Positions 41,280 to 51,371 of a stretch of 64,000 nt of DNA are shown piece by piece. Position 1 is the stretch's first letter; every line of letters begins with the position of its first letter. Under the pieces are notes generated by a model. It was given only the letters and a program-made list of their open reading frames with translations, was not told where the DNA came from and ran no database searches. The position numbers were made by a program, and so were the translations under genes. Origin of the DNA: Thermococcus peptonophilus (GTDB lineage Archaea; Methanobacteriota_B; Thermococci; Thermococcales; Thermococcaceae); assembly GCF_001592435.1 (NCBI RefSeq), contig NZ_CP014750.1, forward strand, positions 62,001 through 126,000, written 5' to 3'.

Positions 41280-42785
41280 TCACCACACCAGCCTCGCTTC
41301 TCTCAACCAGCGCAGGTCGTAGCTGAAGAGGTAGCGGATGTCGTCTATTCCGAGCTTGAACATGGCTAACCTGTCAATTCCTATTCCCCAGGCTATCACG
41401 GGTACGTCGATTCCAAGGGCCTTTGTCATTTCCTCCCTGAATATTCCTGCACCTCCGAACTCGACCCAGCCGAGCTCCGGGTGGTAGGCGCTCATCTGGA
41501 CGCTCGGCTCAGTGAACGGATAATAATCCGGAAGGAACTTGACCTTCTTCGCCCCGGCTATCTCGACGGCGAAGCGCTTGAGTATTCCAAGGAGATGCCT
41601 GAAGTTGAGGTCTTCCCCAACTACGAAGCCGTCTATCTGGTTGAACTCTATGAGGTGTGTCCTGTCGAGGACATCGGGCCTGAAAACTCTCTGTATCGTG
41701 AAGTATTTGCCAGGTATTTCAACGCCCTTAGCGAGCTGTCTGGCGTCGAGTGCTGTTCCATGGGCGCGAGGCATAAGGAGCATCGCCCTCTCCGGCGACC
41801 AGACGTAGCCCCAGCCCCTTGAGCCAGTATCGCCGCCGTGCTCGTGCGCCGCCTTTACTCTCGCCACGAGCTCATCCTCAGGTAAAGAGCCGACCTTCGG
41901 GTACTTGAGCTGGTAAGTGTCAGTCCACTCCCTTGCCGGGTGGTTCTGCGGCTGGAAAAGTGCATCGAAGTTCCAGAACTGGGTCTCTATGAGGCTGTCA
42001 ACGGTCATCTCGATGAAGCCCATCTCTATGAGCCTTCTCCTTATCTTGTCGAGGAAGGCCCTATACGGTTGCTTCTTGCCCGGATAAATCCTCCTTACGG
42101 GGGCTGTTATGTCGAACTTCCTGAACTCAACTTCCTTCCACTTGCCGGACTTTATGAGCTCGGGTGTAAGGACTGAGACCTCTTTCCTAAGCTCAAGGCC
42201 TTTCTTAACGAGTTCCTCTCCCTCTCTGGTTATCTCGGCTTCCCTCTCAGTGATAACATCCTCCTCGCCGATCTTTCTCCTCTTCAGCTCTTTTACCGGT
42301 ACAAGCTTCTCGATTTCCTTAACCGGAACTTCGCCCCTCCCGGCGAGGAGTTTCAGGGCCCTGTCAATGGGTCTTTCTGAAGCTTCCCTTCCATTCTCTG
42401 TTATCTCTAGAACTAGTTTTCCCTCTTCCTTCCTCACGTTTGCCCAGCCTTCCCTTCTGAGAAGGCCAACGATGGGCTTCAGCTCGTCCTCGCTGAGAAC
42501 ATCCTTAAGGTCGTCAAGCGTTACTTTACCCTTCTCGCGGAGAACCTTCAAAGCCCTCCATTCTGGAAGGCCGATTTGAGCGTACTTCTTTCCGATCTCG
42601 GTGAGCTTGACAACCCTCTCGCTCCTCTCGTGGAGTTTTGCGAGCCCCTTTGCCTGGAGTCCGAGAAGGGCGCGCATCACCGCGACCTGTTCGAGACCGC
42701 TCTCCTTTACAAGCTCCTCAACCTTAGCCCTCTTGAGCTCTGCGAGCTTAATGAGTGTGAGCTTTTCCTGGTAGCTTAGCTCCAT
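41280..42785 (-). CDS. pheS: Phenylalanyl-tRNA synthetase alpha subunit
   Basis: A 501-residue archaeal/eukaryotic-type alpha subunit. The first 200 residues form winged-helix repeats ([22 protein letters not shown]) used for tRNA binding. The class II catalytic domain has motif 1 [20 protein letters not shown], motif 2 [22 protein letters not shown] and motif 3 [18 protein letters not shown]. It ends 46 bases before the VapBC-like module. A TATA-like CTCTTAAGTTC lies on the minus strand at about 42817-42827. A gap of 128 bases to tdh holds only this promoter. Confidence 0.95.
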   Translation of the reverse strand: MELSYQEKLTLIKLAELKRAKVEELVKESGLEQVAVMRALLGLQAKGLAKLHERSERVVKLTEIGKKYAQIGLPEWRALKVLREKGKVTLDDLKDVLSEDELKPIVGLLRREGWANVRKEEGKLVLEITENGREASERPIDRALKLLAGRGEVPVKEIEKLVPVKELKRRKIGEEDVITEREAEITREGEELVKKGLELRKEVSVLTPELIKSGKWKEVEFRKFDITAPVRRIYPGKKQPYRAFLDKIRRRLIEMGFIEMTVDSLIETQFWNFDALFQPQNHPAREWTDTYQLKYPKVGSLPEDELVARVKAAHEHGGDTGSRGWGYVWSPERAMLLMPRAHGTALDARQLAKGVEIPGKYFTIQRVFRPDVLDRTHLIEFNQIDGFVVGEDLNFRHLLGILKRFAVEIAGAKKVKFLPDYYPFTEPSVQMSAYHPELGWVEFGGAGIFREEMTKALGIDVPVIAWGIGIDRLAMFKLGIDDIRYLFSYDLRWLREARLVW

Positions 42786-42913
42786 ACTGCCACCTCCCGG
42801 TGTGAGTGAGAGGGAGAACTTAAGAGAATTGCGGTTAGGAAGTCTAAGATAACTGGAATGCCGAGCCTCAGAGATTCACTAAAGTGAGAACAATAGGGGA
42901 GGAGAAAAAGAAA

Positions 42914-43966
42914 TTATCCCTTGTGCGGGAAGAACACTACCTTTCCGGTCTTTCCAGCGCGCATAAGCTCGAAGGCTTCCTCGAACTCCTCGAAGCCCTT
43001 GTACTTGTGGGTGATTATCGGGTCGAGGTTCAGCTTACCGCTCTGGATGAGGCTTGAGACGGTGTACCAGGTCTCCCAGAGATGCCTTCCGGTTATGCCG
43101 TGGACTTCGAGGGCCTTGAAAATGATGAGGTTGTTGAAGTCTATGGTTACCTCTCTCGGGAAGAGGCCAAGGAGTGAGACGCGTCCTCCGGGTGTCACCG
43201 CCTTGAGGCCCTGTTCAAGGGCCTTCGGGGCACCGCTGAACTCGAGGAAGACTTCAACGCCCGCTCCGTCGGTTACGTCCATAACGAACTTGACAGGGTC
43301 TTCCTCAAAGGGGTTGACGACGTAATCGGCCCCGACCTTCTTGGCCAGCTTTCTTCTAAACTCGCTCGGCTCGCTGACTATGACTGGGTAAGCGCCGCTC
43401 GCCTTTGCTACGGCTATACCTAGAAGGCCGAGAGGACCAGCACCGGTGATGAGGGTGCTCCTTCCAGCAATCGGGCCTGCAAGAACGGTATCGACGGCGT
43501 TTCCAAGCGGCTCCTGAAGGGCCGCGTACTCCGGCGGCATGTCCTTCGGGTTCTTCCAGGCGTTCTTGGCCGGGACTATGGCATAATGAGCGAAGACGCC
43601 ATCCATGTCAACGCCGAATATCTTGGTGTTCTGGCAGACGTGATAGCGGTTGTGCCGGCAGGCATAGCATTTACCACAAACGATGTGGGTTTCAACGCTG
43701 ATGTAATCCCCAACCTGGAGGTCTTCAACGCCGGGACCAACCTCGACGACCTCCCCGGCAACTTCGTGACCCATTATCTGGGGCGGCTTTATCCTGCTCT
43801 GTGCCCACTCGTTCCACTCGTAGATATGTAAATCAGTCCCACAGATGCTCGTTGCGAGTACCTTGATGAGGACTTCTCCCGGCCCGGGCTTTGGGACGTC
43901 AACTTCTACAAGCTCGGCGCCGTAGGCCGGCTTAGTTTTCATAATAGCCTGCATTTTCTCGGCCAT
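42914..43966 (-). CDS. tdh: L-threonine 3-dehydrogenase
   Basis: A 350-residue zinc-dependent MDR dehydrogenase oxidising threonine with NAD+. [20 protein letters not shown] matches the Thermococcus enzyme. Catalytic zinc residues are in [15 protein letters not shown] and [10 protein letters not shown], and the structural zinc Cys set is [15 protein letters not shown] (residues about 97-111). The nucleotide fold is [32 protein letters not shown] precedes ATG 43966. TATA element TTTATATCT with an AAAAGG BRE lies at 44011-44025 on the minus strand. Confidence 0.96.
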   Translation of the reverse strand: MAEKMQAIMKTKPAYGAELVEVDVPKPGPGEVLIKVLATSICGTDLHIYEWNEWAQSRIKPPQIMGHEVAGEVVEVGPGVEDLQVGDYISVETHIVCGKCYACRHNRYHVCQNTKIFGVDMDGVFAHYAIVPAKNAWKNPKDMPPEYAALQEPLGNAVDTVLAGPIAGRSTLITGAGPLGLLGIAVAKASGAYPVIVSEPSEFRRKLAKKVGADYVVNPFEEDPVKFVMDVTDGAGVEVFLEFSGAPKALEQGLKAVTPGGRVSLLGLFPREVTIDFNNLIIFKALEVHGITGRHLWETWYTVSSLIQSGKLNLDPIITHKYKGFEEFEEAFELMRAGKTGKVVFFPHKG

Positions 43967-44106
43967 AGCGATCATCTCCTTAACCTTACAATCACAGTCT
44001 AAACAGCTTGAGATATAAACCTTTTGTGTTCATGCGTTCAAGGTTATTCTTTAGGGGACATATGTGTGTAAAATTTCGAAGATTATCTGTGGAGAAAATC
44101 GGAAAC

Positions 44107-44114
44107 CTTATATC
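44107..44114 (+). promoter_or_regulatory. TATA element of the MinD-like/HMG-CoA reductase operon
   Basis: CTTATATC lies about 40 bases upstream of the ATG at 44150, with purine-rich GGAAAC before it as a BRE. Transcription is expected near 44133. The operon is divergent from tdh, whose own TATA element is at 44011-44019. Confidence 0.5.
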
Positions 44115-44149
44115 CCATAAACTGCACACTAATGGCTAGAGGGATAGGG

Positions 44150-44896
44150 ATGGCAGTGATCGTCGTGACAGGACGAGGTGGGGCTGGAAAAACAACGACA
44201 ACGGCCAACTTAAGCTCTCACCTCGCCATGAAAGAGTACCGCGTTCTGGCGATTGATGGAGACCTTTATCTACCAAATCTCGGTTTTCACTTTGGTCTGG
44301 ACGCCGTGAAGTATTCTGTGCACACCCTTATGAAGAACCCAGATATAGACCCAGAATGGGCAATATACAAGCACAGAGAGACCGGCGTCTATGTAATGCC
44401 CGGAAGCACCCAGCTTCAGGACGTTCTGGGGATATCCCCGCGAAAGCTCGTGGATGTTATAGATAAGGTTCGCTACAAGTTTGGAGTGGTTTTCATAGAC
44501 TCTCCAACAGGAGTGCCTTTTGATACACTCCCAACTTTTCAGCTGGCCAACTACCAAATCATAGTTGTCGAGATAGAGCGCTCTCCAATATACTCTTTTG
44601 AAGTCATGGTTAAAAACGAGATTGAAAAGCTCAAAGCCTTGGGAGAGAGGTACAACCTCAACATTGGGGTGGTTCTCAACAAAGTCCGTGAAAGTGAAGA
44701 TGTAGTTGATGAGATTATAAACGCCATTGAAACCGACCTCGATGTGCCGGTGTTGGGGTGGGTGCCCTTTGACTCAAATGTTCCAGCCTCCGTAAATGCA
44801 GGTGTTCCAATAGTTAAATACATGCCAAACAGCGATGCTGCGATAGCCTTTAAGGAGATAGGCGATGTTCTTGAGGAATGGATTTTTGGCGAATAA
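44150..44896 (+). CDS. MinD/ParA-like ATPase with a variant Walker A
   Basis: A 248-residue ParA/MinD-family protein. The P-loop is IVVTGRGGAGKTTTTANLSS: the usual signature Lys of KGGxGKT is replaced by Arg, unlike the other MinD in this window (13877). Other family elements are LAIDGDLYLPNLGFHFGLD, VVFIDSPTGVPFDT and NIGVVLNKVRES. The 3' end overlaps nothing but is 14 bases before hmgA, so they form an operon; the reason for this pairing is unknown. ATG 44150 is the start that begins MAVIVVTG, after AGAGGGATAGGG. Confidence 0.83.
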   Translation: MAVIVVTGRGGAGKTTTTANLSSHLAMKEYRVLAIDGDLYLPNLGFHFGLDAVKYSVHTLMKNPDIDPEWAIYKHRETGVYVMPGSTQLQDVLGISPRKLVDVIDKVRYKFGVVFIDSPTGVPFDTLPTFQLANYQIIVVEIERSPIYSFEVMVKNEIEKLKALGERYNLNIGVVLNKVRESEDVVDEIINAIETDLDVPVLGWVPFDSNVPASVNAGVPIVKYMPNSDAAIAFKEIGDVLEEWIFGE

Positions 44897-44910
44897 CCGG
44901 GGGTGTTAAA

Positions 44911-46137
44911 ATGAACATTGAAGAGCTTGTTGGTAGGGTGGCAAGCGGCGAAATTAAGCTCTACCAGGTCGAGAAGTACACGAACGGAGACAAAAAGCTA
45001 GCGACTGAAATAAGGAGAAAGGCCCTTGAGAAAAAGCTCGGGATAAAGCTTGAGAACATCGGGCACTACTCAATAGACCCTAACCAGGTCATAGGAAAGA
45101 ACATTGAGAACATGATCGGCGTCGTCCAGATACCGATGGGTGTCGCTGGGCCGCTTAAAATTAACGGTGAGTACGCGAAAGGGGAGTTCTACATCCCCCT
45201 CGCCACGACTGAGGGGGCATTGGTTGCAAGTGTTAACCGCGGCTGTTCTGCCCTGACTGCTGCTGGAGGCGTTAAGACGACCCTGATAGACGACAAGATG
45301 ACGCGCGCGCCACTTCTCAAGTGTCCTGACGCGAGGAGGGCAAGGGAAGTTGCAGAGTGGGTAAAGGACAACCTAGACTACCTCCAGGAGAAGGCCGTCT
45401 CAAAGGTCACCAGGCACGGGAAGCTGAGGGGTGTTAAGCCCTTTATCGTGGGCAACAACCTCTACCTCCGCTTTGAGTTCGAGACCGGCGATGCAATGGG
45501 TATGAACATGGTCACGATAGCAAGCGAGGAGATAATGAAGGTAATCGAAGAAGAGTTCCCCGATGTCAAGTACCTTGCGCTCTCCGGTAACCTCTGCGTC
45601 GACAAGAAGCCCAACGCAGCGAACTTCCTCCTTGGGAGGGGTAAGACCGTCATTGCCGAGGCCGTGATCCCTCGGAAGATCGTTGAGGAGAAGCTGAAGA
45701 CAACGCCTGAACTCATAGCCGAGGTGAACTACCGCAAGAACCTCGTTGGTTCAGCGCAGGCGGGCTCGTACGGTTTCAACGCCCACTTCGGAAACATCGT
45801 CGGCGCAATATTTCTCGCTACCGGACAGGACGAAGCCCAGATAACGGAAGGATCACACGGTATAACTCTCGCGGAGGTAACTCCGGAGGGGGACCTCTAC
45901 ATCAGCATCACCATGCCGAGCCTTGAGATTGGGACAGTTGGTGGGGGTACAAGAGTCCCCACGCAGAGGGAGGCTCTCTCGATTATGGGCGTTGCCGGAG
46001 GTGGAGACCCGCCGGGAACGAATGCCAAGAAGTTCGCAGAGATAGTCGCTGGAGCAGTCCTCGCTGGCGAGCTTTCCCTGCTGGCGGCGATAGCGGCGAA
46101 GCACCTGGCAAAGGCCCATAAGGAGCTTGGACGTTAG
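44911..46137 (+). CDS. hmgA: HMG-CoA reductase
   Basis: A 408-residue class I 3-hydroxy-3-methylglutaryl-CoA reductase making mevalonate, the committed step of archaeal lipid synthesis. Catalytic Glu lies in IPLATTEGALVASVNRG, the Asp in DAMGMNMVTIAS, the Lys region in GNLCVDKKPNAANF, and the general-acid His in AAIAAKHLAKAHKELG. No membrane domain is present, as expected for archaea. ATG 44911 follows GGGGGTGTTAAA. It is the second gene after a MinD-like ATPase and its stop overlaps the convergent gene by four bases. Confidence 0.96.
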   Translation: MNIEELVGRVASGEIKLYQVEKYTNGDKKLATEIRRKALEKKLGIKLENIGHYSIDPNQVIGKNIENMIGVVQIPMGVAGPLKINGEYAKGEFYIPLATTEGALVASVNRGCSALTAAGGVKTTLIDDKMTRAPLLKCPDARRAREVAEWVKDNLDYLQEKAVSKVTRHGKLRGVKPFIVGNNLYLRFEFETGDAMGMNMVTIASEEIMKVIEEEFPDVKYLALSGNLCVDKKPNAANFLLGRGKTVIAEAVIPRKIVEEKLKTTPELIAEVNYRKNLVGSAQAGSYGFNAHFGNIVGAIFLATGQDEAQITEGSHGITLAEVTPEGDLYISITMPSLEIGTVGGGTRVPTQREALSIMGVAGGGDPPGTNAKKFAEIVAGAVLAGELSLLAAIAAKHLAKAHKELGR

Positions 46138-46790
46138 ATTTCTTCTTGTTTTGGTTTTATTCTCACAACTTTGACTATTTTAACGCTCTTCTTTGCAAAG
46201 GGATCGTATGAGAGAACCTCAATGCCTTTGAGATAGAGAAAGGAGAAGGGGTAGTCGAGTGCAAGATATATCAGAAGAGTTAGAGCAAGCAGGAGAAGTA
46301 ACTGAAGGAAATAGTTCCCAGTATTGAGGAGGGATGAAAGAAGAAGACTGCCGAGAAAGCTTATCGCAAAGTTTATCTCGGAACGATGTTTGTACCTTCT
46401 CCCGCTGATTCTCTTTCCACCTATTACCCTAAGGAGTGCCTCGAGCGCTTCCCTACTCTTCACATTAAAAAAGAGGGTAAATTCGGGTTTGAGCCCTTCC
46501 TCGAGTCTAACTGGAGCCAGTGGAGCGGCCAGGTAGAACATCCTGCTCATTCCGTCGGTTAGCTCAATTATTTCAACTGCTTTTCCCGAGTAGATCCTGT
46601 CCGAGTAAGAGGCGAGAGTTTCGGGGTCGGGTTCAAGAAGCCTGACGAACTCAACTCCAGCCATTTTGAAAATCGTCTCAATCTTTGAGGCGCAGGTTGA
46701 AAGAACATCACACCTAATTTGCGCGTACATCACGTATTTTTTGGGCTTCCCAGTGGGAAGAACTCTGTGGAACTTTTCACCAGTCTCCAT
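46134..46790 (-). CDS. Membrane protein of unknown function (paralogue of the gene at 46899)
   Basis: A 218-residue protein. The N-terminal 135 residues are soluble (KKYVMYAQIRCDVLSTCASK, EFVRLLEPDPETLASYSDRIY, PEFTLFFNVKSREALEALLR). Then two hydrophobic segments follow (ISFLGSLLLSSLLNTGNYF and LLLALTLLIYLALDYPFSF) and a basic tail. I do not recognise the family. CTTTTAAAATC on the minus strand near 46815-46825 lies about 25-35 bases upstream of ATG 46790, with no ribosome binding site, so the message may be leaderless. It shares the L-x-EPD-x-x-TL motif with the gene at 46899. Confidence 0.7.
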   Translation of the reverse strand: METGEKFHRVLPTGKPKKYVMYAQIRCDVLSTCASKIETIFKMAGVEFVRLLEPDPETLASYSDRIYSGKAVEIIELTDGMSRMFYLAAPLAPVRLEEGLKPEFTLFFNVKSREALEALLRVIGGKRISGRRYKHRSEINFAISFLGSLLLSSLLNTGNYFLQLLLLLALTLLIYLALDYPFSFLYLKGIEVLSYDPFAKKSVKIVKVVRIKPKQEEI

Positions 46791-46874
46791 CAATCGAAAT
46801 ACTACTCCAGATTTTAAAAGCGTTGTGTTCTGAGTGGAAAAAGCTAAACCTAAAAACATTCCATGAGATGTTCA

Positions 46875-46940
46875 GAGGGGGATGATGAGCAGTTTCCCTC
46901 ACTCCGACCTGTGACGAGGAGCCGATGCTCTGACCCTCTT
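46875..46940 (+). ncRNA. C/D box guide sRNA candidate overlapping a gene end
   Basis: Box order and spacing are archaeal: C ATGATGA (46882-46888), 15 bases, D' CCGA (46904-46907), 3 bases, C' GTGACGA (46911-46917), exactly 12 bases, D CTGA (46930-46933). The flanks pair as a terminal stem of seven base pairs, two of them G-T (46875-46881 with 46934-46940). The D' guide TTTCCCTCAC is complementary to GTGAGGGAAA, which I recall as a conserved 23S rRNA sequence (E. coli about 465-475). It overlaps the 3' end of the minus-strand gene from 46899. Confidence 0.62.
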
Positions 46941-47399
46941 CTTCTGATAACCCCTGAGCACTCCACCGAGAAGGCTGAGAAAAAGTCCGATAAAGAGGAG
47001 CAGGTTGTTTATCTCGGAGAGTGCGTGATAGTAGTAGCCGACGTAGAACAGGATCCCTATGCCAGCCAGAACTAAAGCCCCGGTCAGGATAGATCTTCTT
47101 GAATCCCTACCAATTATATCCTCTGCCACTTTTGAGAGGCCTTTCTCCCTCTGAACAAGGAACTCATAAGCTTCTCTGCACTGAAGTTCCTCGATCTTGC
47201 CAGGAACAACGTAAATAACGGAATAATTGCCTGCAGTGGCATTCAGAACGGTTATTACCTCTGAAGTCTGAGCGACCTGAAAGAGAGCACCGGTGAGAGT
47301 CTGGGTGTCAGGCTCGAAAAGTTTGAGGTAGCCATTTATGTCAAGACCTCGAGGTTGATCGTCCATTATGCAGTAGAAGACGATAAACCTGGCTTTCAT
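46899..47399 (-). CDS. Membrane protein of unknown function (paralogue of the gene at 46134)
   Basis: A 166-residue protein with a soluble N-terminal half (MKARFIVFYCIMDDQPRGLD, YLKLFEPDTQTLTGALFQVA, YSVIYVVPGKIEELQCREAY). Two membrane segments follow (ILTGALVLAGIGILFYVGYYY, INNLLLFIGLFLSLLGGVL) and a basic tail. The layout and the L-F-EPD-x-x-TL motif match the next gene on this strand (46134), so they look like diverged copies. The 3' end carries the C/D sRNA candidate on the opposite strand. ATG 47399 follows GTGAGGGAA. The function is unknown. Confidence 0.7.
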   Translation of the reverse strand: MKARFIVFYCIMDDQPRGLDINGYLKLFEPDTQTLTGALFQVAQTSEVITVLNATAGNYSVIYVVPGKIEELQCREAYEFLVQREKGLSKVAEDIIGRDSRRSILTGALVLAGIGILFYVGYYYHALSEINNLLLFIGLFLSLLGGVLRGYQKKRVRASAPRHRSE

Positions 47400-47441
47400 T
47401 TCCCTCACAAAAGAGGATGGGAGAAAAAGGGCTTAAAAACT

Positions 47442-49331
47442 TCAGCCCGCTATCTCCTGGATCTTCTTCCTTACGAGGGAACTGACGAGCTTTCCATCGG
47501 CTCTTCCACGGAGCTTCGCCATTGCCCTTCCCATTATCATTCCCATGGCCCCCATGCCCTTGGCTCTGATTACTTCAATGTTCTGCTGGATAACTTCATC
47601 GATGATCTTCTCGACTTCTTCCTCGCTGAGGAGCGTCAGCCCCTTCTCTTCAGCCACCTGATCTGCAGTCTTCTCCGGGTGGAGTGCCAGCTCCTTGAAT
47701 ATCTCCTCAAAGGCCTCCTTCGCTATCTTCCCTTCGAGGTAGAGCTCAAAGGCCTCCCTGATGTGCCCGTCGGTAATGTTTTCGATCGGGACTTCCTTCT
47801 TGAGCCCCTTGAGAACAACGACGAGTATTGAGGCCGCTAATGACGGTTTAACTCCTTTCTTTACCAGCTCCTCGAAGAGCTCATCGCGCTCGTCGTTTAC
47901 CAGGGTCTCCGCTAAGCTCCTGTCGATCTTGTACTCTTTGACATAGCGCTCTACTCTCTCCTGCGGGAGTTCAGGCAGGTTTGCTTTTATTCTCTCCTTC
48001 TCCTCCGGCGGGATGAATATTGAGGGTATGTCGGTTTCGGGGTACATCCTCGCCTTCCCTGGGAGCGGGCGCATGTACTGGGTGTTGCCGTCGGGTAAAG
48101 CCCTCCTTGTCTCCTCCGGAACTCCTTCAATGGCTTCTCTAGCCCTCTTGACTACCTCGCGGAGCGCGTTCTTGGCAGTCTCTTCCTCAGCGGCAACCAG
48201 AACGAAGGCGTCATCCTCGCCAAGACCAAGTTTTTCAATAACAGCATTAACCTCTAATTCTGTAATTCCATAATTAGGTAATTCGTCGATGTGGAATATT
48301 CCTTTCACGTACTTCTTGGCTCTGTCGGCCATCTCCGTTCCGAGCCTTCTTCCCGGCTGAATCTCCTTTCCGATTAATCCGCGGAACTTAGGGAGCTTTA
48401 CCGCGAGAACCTTGCCGCCCTTCTTTATCGTCCTCACGATTATCTTCGATTCCGTGTTCTGGAAGATCTCCGTCACGTCGTGGAACTCCTCCTTGATGTC
48501 CTCAGGCCTAACGCCTCTCTTCTTCAACTCGTCCCTTATCTTAAGCAGGTTAAGCTGTCTTTCAACTTCCCTCTCTATGATGAGCGGGATCATATCAAGC
48601 TCCTGGACACCCTTTATCTCGACCCTCGCTCCTCCCCTGATCGAGACGTTGAGATCCTGCCTGATGGTTCCCAGACCGCGCTTGACCTTTCTGGTGGCCC
48701 TCAAAGCGTCGCCTATGTACTTGGCCACGACCTTAGCCTGCTCCGGGTGGTGAATGTCAGGGGTAGTGCTTATCTCGACCAGCGGAATTCCAAGGCGGTC
48801 GATGCGGTAGATTACCTCCTTCTCCTTCCTCTCGACGATTCTACATGCATCCTCCTCAAGGCACACTGTTGGGATTCCAACGCTTCCCCAGGGGGTGTCA
48901 ACCTTTCCGTTTACAGCCACTATCGCCGTCCTCTGGAAGCCGGAGACGTTTGAGCCGTCTATGACTATTTTCCTCATGAAATGAACTTCATCGACGGGCT
49001 TGGCGTTGAGTAGGTAGCTTATCTGGAGGGCAACCTCAAGGGCCTCTCTGTCCGGCCCCCTCGGTGGCTCCTCGTCCATGTAAACGAGGTCGGTAAGCCT
49101 GTAGTTGCCCTCGTAGATGTACTTCCTTCCCTTCTTGAACTCCTCAAGGGCAGCAGGGTCAATCTCTCCCAGTTCGCTCATCGTTGGCCTTAGTCTCCTT
49201 TCAAAGGTGAAGTCAACCTCCTCGGTGAGCTCGCTCGGGACGGGTGAGAAGAGCTTCTTGGTGTCGAGCTGTCTGTGTATCTCAAGGCCGACCTTAAGAC
49301 CGAGTTCCTCGTAGTTGAACTTATCGGCCAT
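47442..49331 (-). CDS. gatE: Glu-tRNA(Gln) amidotransferase subunit E
   Basis: A 629-residue GatB-like subunit with the archaeal AspRS-like insertion. It starts [22 protein letters not shown] and has [52 protein letters not shown], the phosphorylation-domain residues and a C-terminal YqeY-like tail ([39 protein letters not shown]). With GatD it converts Glu-tRNA(Gln) to Gln-tRNA(Gln), required because archaea lack glutaminyl-tRNA synthetase. GAGGTGATGATG precedes ATG 49331, six bases after gatD. Confidence 0.95.
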   Translation of the reverse strand: MADKFNYEELGLKVGLEIHRQLDTKKLFSPVPSELTEEVDFTFERRLRPTMSELGEIDPAALEEFKKGRKYIYEGNYRLTDLVYMDEEPPRGPDREALEVALQISYLLNAKPVDEVHFMRKIVIDGSNVSGFQRTAIVAVNGKVDTPWGSVGIPTVCLEEDACRIVERKEKEVIYRIDRLGIPLVEISTTPDIHHPEQAKVVAKYIGDALRATRKVKRGLGTIRQDLNVSIRGGARVEIKGVQELDMIPLIIEREVERQLNLLKIRDELKKRGVRPEDIKEEFHDVTEIFQNTESKIIVRTIKKGGKVLAVKLPKFRGLIGKEIQPGRRLGTEMADRAKKYVKGIFHIDELPNYGITELEVNAVIEKLGLGEDDAFVLVAAEEETAKNALREVVKRAREAIEGVPEETRRALPDGNTQYMRPLPGKARMYPETDIPSIFIPPEEKERIKANLPELPQERVERYVKEYKIDRSLAETLVNDERDELFEELVKKGVKPSLAASILVVVLKGLKKEVPIENITDGHIREAFELYLEGKIAKEAFEEIFKELALHPEKTADQVAEEKGLTLLSEEEVEKIIDEVIQQNIEVIRAKGMGAMGMIMGRAMAKLRGRADGKLVSSLVRKKIQEIAG

Positions 49332-49336
49332 CATCA

Positions 49337-50659
49337 TCACCTCAGGAACGTGTCAAACCTTGTGTAGGGTGTTATCTCGCCGGCGTAGTTGGTCAGCATC
49401 ATTCTTCTCACTTCCTCAAGGTCGTCCGTGTGCCCAAGAACCCAGCCGAGCTTGACGTAGGCAGTCTCAGGGAGCATGTCCTCGCAGGGTATAACGCCCG
49501 CCTTTAGGAGTCTCCTTCCGGTCGAGTAAACGTTGAGGTTTACCCTTCCGTAGAGGCACTGACTCGTCATGCATATCGCTACACCGTTTTCAACGGCCCT
49601 CTCAATGGCTGGAATCATATCGTTTGGCGTGTGGCCGAGGCCTGTTCCCTCAAGGACGATTCCCTTATATCCCTTGTCAACCAAGAACTCAAGAAGCTCG
49701 CTGGTCACGCCTGGGTAGATCTTGAGTATGGCTACTCTCTCCTCGAACCTGTCGTCAACCTCAACCTCGCCCTCGCTCCTCTTCCTGTAGTCGTCCCTTA
49801 GATACTCGATCTTCCCTTCCGGCCAGACCTTCGCTATCGGTACGTCGTTGATGCTCCTGAAGGTGTCCCTCCTGCTCGTGTGCATCTTCCTGACCTTGGT
49901 TCCGCGGTGGGCGAGGCAGTAGGTGTCGCTGGTTTCTCCGTGCATAACCACCATAACTTCGGCAACATCGCTAACTGCCATCCTCGTGGCGCAGATTAGG
50001 TTCATCGCCGCGTCGCTGCTCGGTCTGTCGGAACTCCTCTGGGAACCCACGAGAGCTATGGGCTTTGTGAGGTTCTTGAGCATGAAGCTTAGTGCAGCTG
50101 CCGTATAGCCCATAGTGTCCGTTCCGTGGGCAATAACGACTCCGTCTTCGCCGGAGTTTAGCGCTTTAGCTGTTTCGTGAGCTATTCTCTTCCAGTACTC
50201 TGGTTTCATGTCCTCACTCATTATATTGAAGAGAAGTTTTGGCGTTATGTTCGCTATATCGAATATCTCAGGGACTGCCTTGGCAAGCTCCTCAGCGGTA
50301 AAGGCGGCATGAACGGCACCGGTTTTATAGTCTATCCTGCTCGCTATCGTTCCGCCAGTTCCGAGAATGGTAACGCTCGGGAGACCCTCTTTCCTTGGCA
50401 GAACCTCCTTGAACTCCATCTTCGGGGCTTCTTTGGCCCTCTCAAGGATCTCGATGTCCTCTATCGCGTCTATCAGGATGCCAATATTGTAGCCGTTGTC
50501 GAGCTTGATCGTAAGCGTCTCCCCCGGAGAAAGCTCGTAGGGTGGCATAACAAGGCCCTCGAAGGTTATTCTCTCGTCGCCTTCCCTCTTGACGACTCTG
50601 ACGAGATCTCCAACACCGAGGCCGTGCTTCTCCATGAACTCGTCAACTTTTCTCCTCAT
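49337..50659 (-). CDS. gatD: Glu-tRNA(Gln) amidotransferase subunit D
   Basis: A 440-residue L-asparaginase-like subunit that releases ammonia from glutamine or asparagine for GatE. After an N-terminal beta-barrel region come the two Thr active-site motifs, [20 protein letters not shown] and [19 protein letters not shown], and later [18 protein letters not shown] and [18 protein letters not shown]. The ATG at 50659 follows GGGGATGGAG; ATG 50665 is nearly as good. It is divergent from translin and transcribed with gatE. Confidence 0.95.
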   Translation of the reverse strand: MRRKVDEFMEKHGLGVGDLVRVVKREGDERITFEGLVMPPYELSPGETLTIKLDNGYNIGILIDAIEDIEILERAKEAPKMEFKEVLPRKEGLPSVTILGTGGTIASRIDYKTGAVHAAFTAEELAKAVPEIFDIANITPKLLFNIMSEDMKPEYWKRIAHETAKALNSGEDGVVIAHGTDTMGYTAAALSFMLKNLTKPIALVGSQRSSDRPSSDAAMNLICATRMAVSDVAEVMVVMHGETSDTYCLAHRGTKVRKMHTSRRDTFRSINDVPIAKVWPEGKIEYLRDDYRKRSEGEVEVDDRFEERVAILKIYPGVTSELLEFLVDKGYKGIVLEGTGLGHTPNDMIPAIERAVENGVAICMTSQCLYGRVNLNVYSTGRRLLKAGVIPCEDMLPETAYVKLGWVLGHTDDLEEVRRMMLTNYAGEITPYTRFDTFLR

Positions 50660-50750
50660 CTCCATCCCCGTCCAAAGTCTATCGAAGACTATAAAACGCT
50701 TGTGAATGGGCTTTTAAGATGTTTCGTACTATATCAATCGGTGATGTTGC

Positions 50751-51371
50751 ATGAGCATAGAGGAGATCGTAGAAACTATAAGGGAGGAACTCGATGAAAA
50801 GGATCTCCTGCGGGAGGAGGCACTTAGAATAACCAGGGAGATAGTGCGCCTGAGTGGGGATACCGTTAAGGCGATCCATCGGGGGGATATCCCCACAGCC
50901 AGAGCCCGCTTTGAGGAAGTTGAAAAGAAGGTTGAAGAGCTGAAGGAGAAGCTTAAGGATCATCCCGATCTATACTATACCGGGTATGTTCAAACGGCTC
51001 ATCAGGAGTTCGTTGAAGCGGCTCTTCTGCTCAGTTACGTGATGGGCAAACCGTATCCAACACCCTGGGAGCTGGACGTCCCCAAAGCAGACTACGCCCT
51101 TGGGCTGGGGGACTTCATAGGTGAACTCAGGAGGTATTTTCTTCTCAGACTGCTGGAGGGGGACATAGAGGCTGCTGAGAGAGCATACCGTGAAATGGAG
51201 AACGTGTACAACGCCCTGATGACCCTCGAGTATCCAAAGGGCCTCGTGAACATCAGGACGAAGCAGGATCAGGCCAGGCACATACTTGAGAGAACCCTTG
51301 AAGACTTAACGAGGGCCAAGTTGAACAAAAAACTTGAGGAAAAGCTGAAAGCGGCGGTCGGTGATGAGTGA
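50751..51371 (+). CDS. Translin family protein
   Basis: A 206-residue all-helical protein of the translin family, which forms RNA- and DNA-binding barrels; some archaeal members have TRAX-like RNase activity. Seen are REEALRITREIVRLSGDTVKAIHRGD, YYTGYVQTAHQEFVEAALLLS, ALGLGDFIGELRRYFLLRLLEGD and VYNALMTLEYPKGLVNIRTKQD. The second Glu pair of TRAX (E-x-x-E) appears in AHQEFVEA. GGTGATGTTGC precedes the ATG. It overlaps endonuclease V by eight bases. Confidence 0.87.
   Translation: MSIEEIVETIREELDEKDLLREEALRITREIVRLSGDTVKAIHRGDIPTARARFEEVEKKVEELKEKLKDHPDLYYTGYVQTAHQEFVEAALLLSYVMGKPYPTPWELDVPKADYALGLGDFIGELRRYFLLRLLEGDIEAAERAYREMENVYNALMTLEYPKGLVNIRTKQDQARHILERTLEDLTRAKLNKKLEEKLKAAVGDE

Noticed and set aside
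50666-50750. Guide RNA in the gatD/translin divergent gap
   Set aside because: The region has TATA elements for both genes but no C and D boxes at proper spacing.
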